Notes under the pieces: generated by a model
Told to the model about the DNA's origin: nothing
The model's database searches: none
Seen by the model: the letters and a program-made list of their open reading frames with translations, nothing else
Program-made: the position numbers and the translations under genes
Assembly (NCBI GenBank): GCA_016871315.1
Contig: VFZE01000001.1
Coordinates: forward strand, 186,001 to 250,000
Length of the DNA stretch: 64,000 bases
Reading direction: 5' to 3'
From: Acidimicrobiia bacterium
GTDB lineage: Bacteria; Acidobacteriota; Terriglobia; Bryobacterales; Bryobacteraceae
Shown: piece after piece, positions 60,235 to 64,000 of the stretch
Numbering within the stretch: the stretch's first letter is position 1
How the letters are laid out: every line of letters begins with the position of its first letter

Positions 60235-62232
60235 ATGTCGAAAGCCCCGGCCGAGATGACGTTTAAGGCAATCCTGCTCGGCGTCTTCCTGGCGCTGGTA
60301 TTCGGCTCGGCCAACGCCTATCTGGGAATGAGAGCCGGGCAGACGGTGGCGGCCACGATTCCGGCGGCGGTGATCGCGATGGCCTTGTTCCGCACGCAGC
60401 GGTTGAGGGGGACGATCCAGGAACAGAACATCGCGCGGACTTCGGCGAGCGTCGGGGAGGCGCTGGTGGCGGGAGCTATCTTCACGATCCCGGCATTCAT
60501 GCTGATCGATGTCGACGGAGCGAGGCTGTGGCCGAATCTTCGCGACTATTATTGGGAGGCGGCGCTGATCCTTTTGACGGGCGGGCTGATCGGTGTGTTC
60601 TTCATCATCGTGCTGCGGCGGCCGCTTTGCGTGGACGCCGGGCTTCCGTGGCCGGAGTCAGTGGCGAGCGTGGAGATCGTGAAGGCGGGCGAGGAGAAGG
60701 GCGACGCGCCTCGCTACATCTTTGGGGCGATGGGGTTCGGGGCGCTGATTCAGATTCTGAAGGACGGGCGCGGGTTGCGGATCTTCAAGGAATACTCGGA
60801 AGGGTTTCTGCGATTCCCGTCGTCGGTGATCCAGCACTTCAATTTCGAGAAGAAGCCGATCGGGGATGTGGCGCACGCGGGCGGAGTGGCGTGGGCGACG
60901 CCGGCACTTTCGCCTGCGCTGATCGGCATCGGCTACATCATCGGCCCGCGGCTGGCTTCGATCAACGTGGCGGGCGGGGTGCTTGCCTGGTGGGTTCTGA
61001 TCCCGCTGCTGTTGTTCTTTGATCCGGATCTTGGGCGGCGGCTTGGCGGCGGCGAGAATGCCGAACCGGATCTGCTGGCCTACACGCTTTGGTACAACGT
61101 GGTGCGGCCGATGGCGGTGGGAGCGATGCTGGTTGCGGCTTGCCACACGCTGCTCGGCATGCGCAGTTCGATTGCCAAGTCCTTGAAAGGAGCATTCGCG
61201 GCGACAGGCGCGGCAGCTGGTTCCGGCGGACCGGTGGCCAGAACGGAGCAGGACATCCCGGCGAAGTGGGTGCTGGCAGGGTCGGTGGCGCTGCTGGTTC
61301 CGATCACGGCGATCTACTACTACTTCACGGGCGGCTGGATGGCGGCGGGCGTGGCGGCGGTGGTGATGACGCTGACGGGGTTTCTGCTGTCGGCGGTGGG
61401 CGGGTATCTGGTGGGGCTTGTGGGAAGCTCGAACCAGCCGGTGTCGGGACTGACACTGGCGGCGCTGGTTGTGGCGGCGCTGCTGATGATCGCGATCGGC
61501 GCGACGGGGAAAGCTGGGATGCTGGCGGTGCTGGGAGTTGCGGCGGTGGTCTGTTGCGCCTGTTGCGTTTCCGGCTCTTTGATTCAGGATCTGAAGGCCG
61601 GACATCTGCTGGACGGCACACCATGGAAGATGCAAGTGGTGGAGATTGTCACGGTGATCCTGATGGCGTTCTTCTTGATGGCGCCGATCATCGCGCTGCA
61701 CGAAGCGAACCTGGATACGGGGGGCATCGGTGGACGGGCGCTGCCGGCCCCGCAAGCCGGGCTGATGGCGCAGCTGACCAAAGGGATCGTGGGAGGGCAG
61801 ATGGCGTGGGGGCTGCTGGTGATGGGCGCCGCGTTTGCGCTGGCGTTGATCCTTTGTGGCGCACGCGCGCCGATGCTGATCGCCGTGGGCATGTATCTGC
61901 CGTTCGACACGACGTCGGCGATTTTCCTGGGCGGAGTGATCAAGTGGCTGGCCGACCGGATGATGGCTAGGCGTTCCGAGGCCGACAAAGCGACCGCCGA
62001 GGAGCGCGGCACGCTGGTGGCGAGCGGGTTGATCGCGGGGGAGGCAACGCTGGGCATTTTGCTGGCGGTGGCGTTTGTGGGGGGGATTCCGTCGCTGACG
62101 CAGGCGCTGACTGGGGCGGCGGAGCTTCCGTTTTATGAACAGTGGGGCGGGTGGTTGTCGGTGGCTGGGTTCGTGAGCATCGGGTGGGTGCTGACGCGAC
62201 TGGTGGCGCCGAAGAACACAACTCTCCCGTAG
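60235..62232 (+). CDS. OPT-family oligopeptide/metal-chelate transporter
   Basis: Inner-membrane transporter of 665 residues with about 15 predicted helices. The OPT core starts KAILLGVFLALVFGSANAYL (11-30) and AGQTVAATIPAAVIAMALF; the family Pro/Glu-rich loop GLPWPESVASVEIVKAGEE is clear (with conserved E for coupling). GVAWATPALSPALIGIGYIIG and LGGVIKWLADRMM mark later helices. Bacterial OPT proteins carry peptides or siderophore-like chelates with protons. The start is ATG 60235, right before the conserved region; the TTG at 60226 is not needed. Divergent from the aldo/keto reductase by 43 bases. Confidence 0.88.
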   Translation: MSKAPAEMTFKAILLGVFLALVFGSANAYLGMRAGQTVAATIPAAVIAMALFRTQRLRGTIQEQNIARTSASVGEALVAGAIFTIPAFMLIDVDGARLWPNLRDYYWEAALILLTGGLIGVFFIIVLRRPLCVDAGLPWPESVASVEIVKAGEEKGDAPRYIFGAMGFGALIQILKDGRGLRIFKEYSEGFLRFPSSVIQHFNFEKKPIGDVAHAGGVAWATPALSPALIGIGYIIGPRLASINVAGGVLAWWVLIPLLLFFDPDLGRRLGGGENAEPDLLAYTLWYNVVRPMAVGAMLVAACHTLLGMRSSIAKSLKGAFAATGAAAGSGGPVARTEQDIPAKWVLAGSVALLVPITAIYYYFTGGWMAAGVAAVVMTLTGFLLSAVGGYLVGLVGSSNQPVSGLTLAALVVAALLMIAIGATGKAGMLAVLGVAAVVCCACCVSGSLIQDLKAGHLLDGTPWKMQVVEIVTVILMAFFLMAPIIALHEANLDTGGIGGRALPAPQAGLMAQLTKGIVGGQMAWGLLVMGAAFALALILCGARAPMLIAVGMYLPFDTTSAIFLGGVIKWLADRMMARRSEADKATAEERGTLVASGLIAGEATLGILLAVAFVGGIPSLTQALTGAAELPFYEQWGGWLSVAGFVSIGWVLTRLVAPKNTTLP

Positions 62233-62283
62233 TGGCTGGCGCTGATTTAGGTTTTGTGGATGGTTTGTCGTGTTCCGCCTCCC

Positions 62284-62907
62284 TTACGGCCGCGGTTCTG
62301 TGTGTGGAGCAGGGGTGTTGGGGGGAAAAGTGAGGTCAGGGAGGGGGATTTCAGCGTCGAATTGGGGCGGAATTGGGTTTGTTTTGTAATTCCGCGTATC
62401 CGGTTGAGGAGCGGGCGTTTGGGCGAGCTTGCGGCGCAGGGCCTGGAGCTGCAAGAGCTGTTTCAGGGACTGGTTGTAGGCGCGGCGGGCGGCCGATTCG
62501 TAACGGGAGAGTTTGAGGATGGACTGTGCGGCGTCGGCGTCCTGATAGAAGATGTGGGCAGAGATGTTGATGGGATCGGTGCCGGGCGGGAGGAGGGCGA
62601 CCAGGTCTTTGCTGGGCAGGAAGAGGCGCGTTTCCATTTTTGCGATGCGCATGAGTTTCCACTGGGACTGGGCGATTTGATCGACGAGGAAGCGTTCGGT
62701 TTCGCCAGTTGGCGAGAGGTCGGAGCGGAGGGAGGCGCGCAGGGCGTCATATTCGGCGGGATCTTCGCCGGGAATGATGACGTGGGCGCCGGATAGACCA
62801 TGACGGGTCGCATTGGCAGCGACGGTTTGCTTGCCTTCCAGCGTCCGTGGACCGGTGGAATGCTGCGCGTTTTTCTTGTTGGCAATCTTCTGAGCTTTGG
62901 AAGCCAT
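62284..62907 (-). CDS. Acidobacterial hypothetical protein (NKKNAQHSTGPRT type)
   Basis: 207-residue protein. The N-terminus KIANKKNAQHSTGPRTLEGK followed by ATRHGLSGAHVIIPGED is a hallmark shared by many uncharacterised proteins of Acidobacteria and related phyla. The middle (60-150) is a helical bundle (LVDQIAQSQWKLMRIAKMET). The end is Pro-rich and disordered (TNPIPPQFDAEIPLPDL). The start is ATG 62907. No enzymatic motif, signal or membrane helix is seen. Function unknown; it adjoins htrA on the same strand. Confidence 0.65.
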   Translation of the reverse strand: MASKAQKIANKKNAQHSTGPRTLEGKQTVAANATRHGLSGAHVIIPGEDPAEYDALRASLRSDLSPTGETERFLVDQIAQSQWKLMRIAKMETRLFLPSKDLVALLPPGTDPINISAHIFYQDADAAQSILKLSRYESAARRAYNQSLKQLLQLQALRRKLAQTPAPQPDTRNYKTNPIPPQFDAEIPLPDLTFPPNTPAPHTEPRP

Positions 62908-63030
62908 AAATAGAATCCTTTCGGTCCGATTGTGACGGGCGTGGTGAAAGGGATGACGGCTTCGAATGGGGAAGTGATTGAGAAACAGGGCGGAAATAAT
63001 TTTCCGGCTTCGGTGATCGAGCGTGCGAGG

Positions 63031-64000
63031 TTAGAGAGTCTGTTCGCGTGCGGCGCCGAGGGTGACAGTGACCTTCGTGGTTTGGCCGCCGCGGAAGATG
63101 GTGAGTTCGACGCGGTCGCCGGGGCGCTTGCGCATGACGACGCCGCGGATGGTGTTGGGGCCTTGGACGGCTTCGCCATCGATGGCCATGATGAGGTCGC
63201 CGCCGATGCCGATTTCGGTGTTGCCAATGTAGCCCCAGCGGCGGGCGCCGCGGAGGCCGGCGGATTCGGCGGGGGAGTTGGGAGTGATTTCGTAGATGAG
63301 CATGCCGCCCTTGGCGGGAAGGTCGATGGCCTGTGCGAGGTCGCCGGCGACGTAGACGCCGCTGACGCCGAGGGTGGGACGGCCGTACTTGCGGGAGGAC
63401 TGGAAGGCCTCCATCATGACCTTGGCGCGATTGACGGGCATGGCGAAGCCGATGCCGATGTTGCCGCCGGGGCCGTAGATGGCGGTGTTGACGCCGATGA
63501 CGTTGCCTTGCGAGTCGAGCAGGGCTCCGCCGGAGTTGCCTGGGTTGATGGCAGCGTCGGTCTGGAGCATGCCTTCCATGACGCGGCCGCTGTCGTCGCG
63601 GATGTCGCGGCCGAGGGAGCTGATGACGCCCGTGGTGAGAGTGCCGGCGAGGCCGAAGGGATTGCCGATGGCGAGGACTTTCTGGCCGACTTGAACTTTG
63701 TCGGAGTCGCCGAGGCGGAGGGGGACGACTTTCTTGCGGGGAGTGACTTTGATGAGGGCGAGATCGTTGGCGGGGTCGCGGTCAACGATTTCGGCCTCGT
63801 AGCGGGACTGGTCGCCGAGAGTGACCTGGAGTTTGGCGGAACCGGAAACGACGTGGTTGTTGGTGATGATGAGCCCCTCTTCATTGACGAAGAAGCCGCT
63901 GCCGGAGCCCTGGACGGGATAGATGTTGAAGAAGAAGTCGCGCTTGTAGACGGTGGAGGTGATGTTGACGGTGGATTCGTGTGCGCGCTTATAGATGTCG
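63031..64000 (-). CDS. HtrA/DegP-type serine protease, N-terminus beyond the window
   Basis: Trypsin-fold periplasmic protease/chaperone. 323 codons are in the window. The catalytic triad is present: H49 in IITNNHVVSG, D79 in RDPANDLALIKV and S156 in NPGNSGGAL (residues counted from the first codon here). A PDZ domain follows (about 205-315: GMLIYEITPNSPAESAGLRG, GDLIMAIDGEAVQGPNTIRG), ending in VTVTLGAAREQTL. Single PDZ in the part seen, unlike DegP with two. The first codons (DIYKRAHESTVNI) are still N-terminal to the protease core, so only a signal or anchor and linker are missing. Confidence 0.92.
   Translation of the reverse strand, partial: DIYKRAHESTVNITSTVYKRDFFFNIYPVQGSGSGFFVNEEGLIITNNHVVSGSAKLQVTLGDQSRYEAEIVDRDPANDLALIKVTPRKKVVPLRLGDSDKVQVGQKVLAIGNPFGLAGTLTTGVISSLGRDIRDDSGRVMEGMLQTDAAINPGNSGGALLDSQGNVIGVNTAIYGPGGNIGIGFAMPVNRAKVMMEAFQSSRKYGRPTLGVSGVYVAGDLAQAIDLPAKGGMLIYEITPNSPAESAGLRGARRWGYIGNTEIGIGGDLIMAIDGEAVQGPNTIRGVVMRKRPGDRVELTIFRGGQTTKVTVTLGAAREQTL

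Noticed and set aside
1-64000. CRISPR array, rRNA operon or prophage
   Set aside because: No regularly spaced repeats, no rRNA sequence and no phage structural genes were seen.

Overview
The window looks like chromosome from an acidobacterium of the Bryobacterales/Solibacter type. The evidence is high GC, a giant Oar-like TonB-dependent receptor with a carboxypeptidase-regulatory N-terminus plus the remnant of a second one, a Hanks kinase fused to PD40 repeats, exported aldo/keto reductase and M20/M28 hydrolases, an RNase E/G whose S1 domain is split by a huge disordered insert, and a small protein of the 'NKKNAQHSTGPRT' type. Taxonomy is inferred from gene content, not from a marker gene.

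Layout. 1-7.7 kb: end of a SpoIIE-type phosphatase, lysA, a PL6-type lyase, tRNA-Gly(TCC)/tRNA-Thr(TGT) behind a good sigma70-like promoter, an exported aspartoacylase-like protein, a MerR regulator, an MFS transporter, a sugar nucleotidyltransferase and a GT2 glycosyltransferase. 7.7-16.2 kb: a hypothetical exported protein, a 463-bp internally deleted group II intron directly behind a Rho-independent terminator, the TonB receptor, thiG with a stray second copy of its 3' end, and the PD40 kinase. 16.2-18.7 kb: gene debris, tRNA-Ser(GGA), two small hypotheticals and an N-terminally short rhodanese.

18.7-27.0 kb is the cell-shape cluster on the minus strand: mreB-mreC-mreD-mrdA-rodA followed by RNase E/G. 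27.2-32.8 kb: a DUF5658-like membrane protein divergent from a CsgG-family/caspase-like gene pair (with a perfect dyad between them), an M28 lipoprotein peptidase and an MFS transporter. 32.8-51.8 kb is a large Wzx/Wzy-type exopolysaccharide locus: ugd on the plus strand, then a minus-strand operon-like run of 14 genes (RHH regulator, Wza-like, Wzc/BY-kinase, two GT4, NodB-like deacetylase, CapK/PaaK-like adenylating enzyme, DUF362, GT4, Wzx, Wzy, GT4, WecA-like transferase with a C-terminal extension, second Wzy/WaaL-like), mostly joined by 4-base stop/start overlaps. It should build an undecaprenyl-linked repeat, flip, polymerise and export it; the CapK-like, DUF362 and deacetylase trio suggests a non-sugar modification that I cannot name.

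52-64 kb: an exported M20 amidohydrolase; a decaying MacA-MacB-type efflux region with genes joined by internal deletions; a shredded TonB receptor; a PD40-CehA metallohydrolase; a Tat-type aldo/keto reductase; an OPT transporter; an acidobacterial small protein; and the C-terminal part of an HtrA/DegP protease running off the right edge.

Most noteworthy: the mini group II intron, the deletion-fused transporter/receptor debris at 53.7-56.7 kb, the CsgG-caspase pair with its dyad, and the CapK/DUF362/deacetylase module inside the polysaccharide operon.
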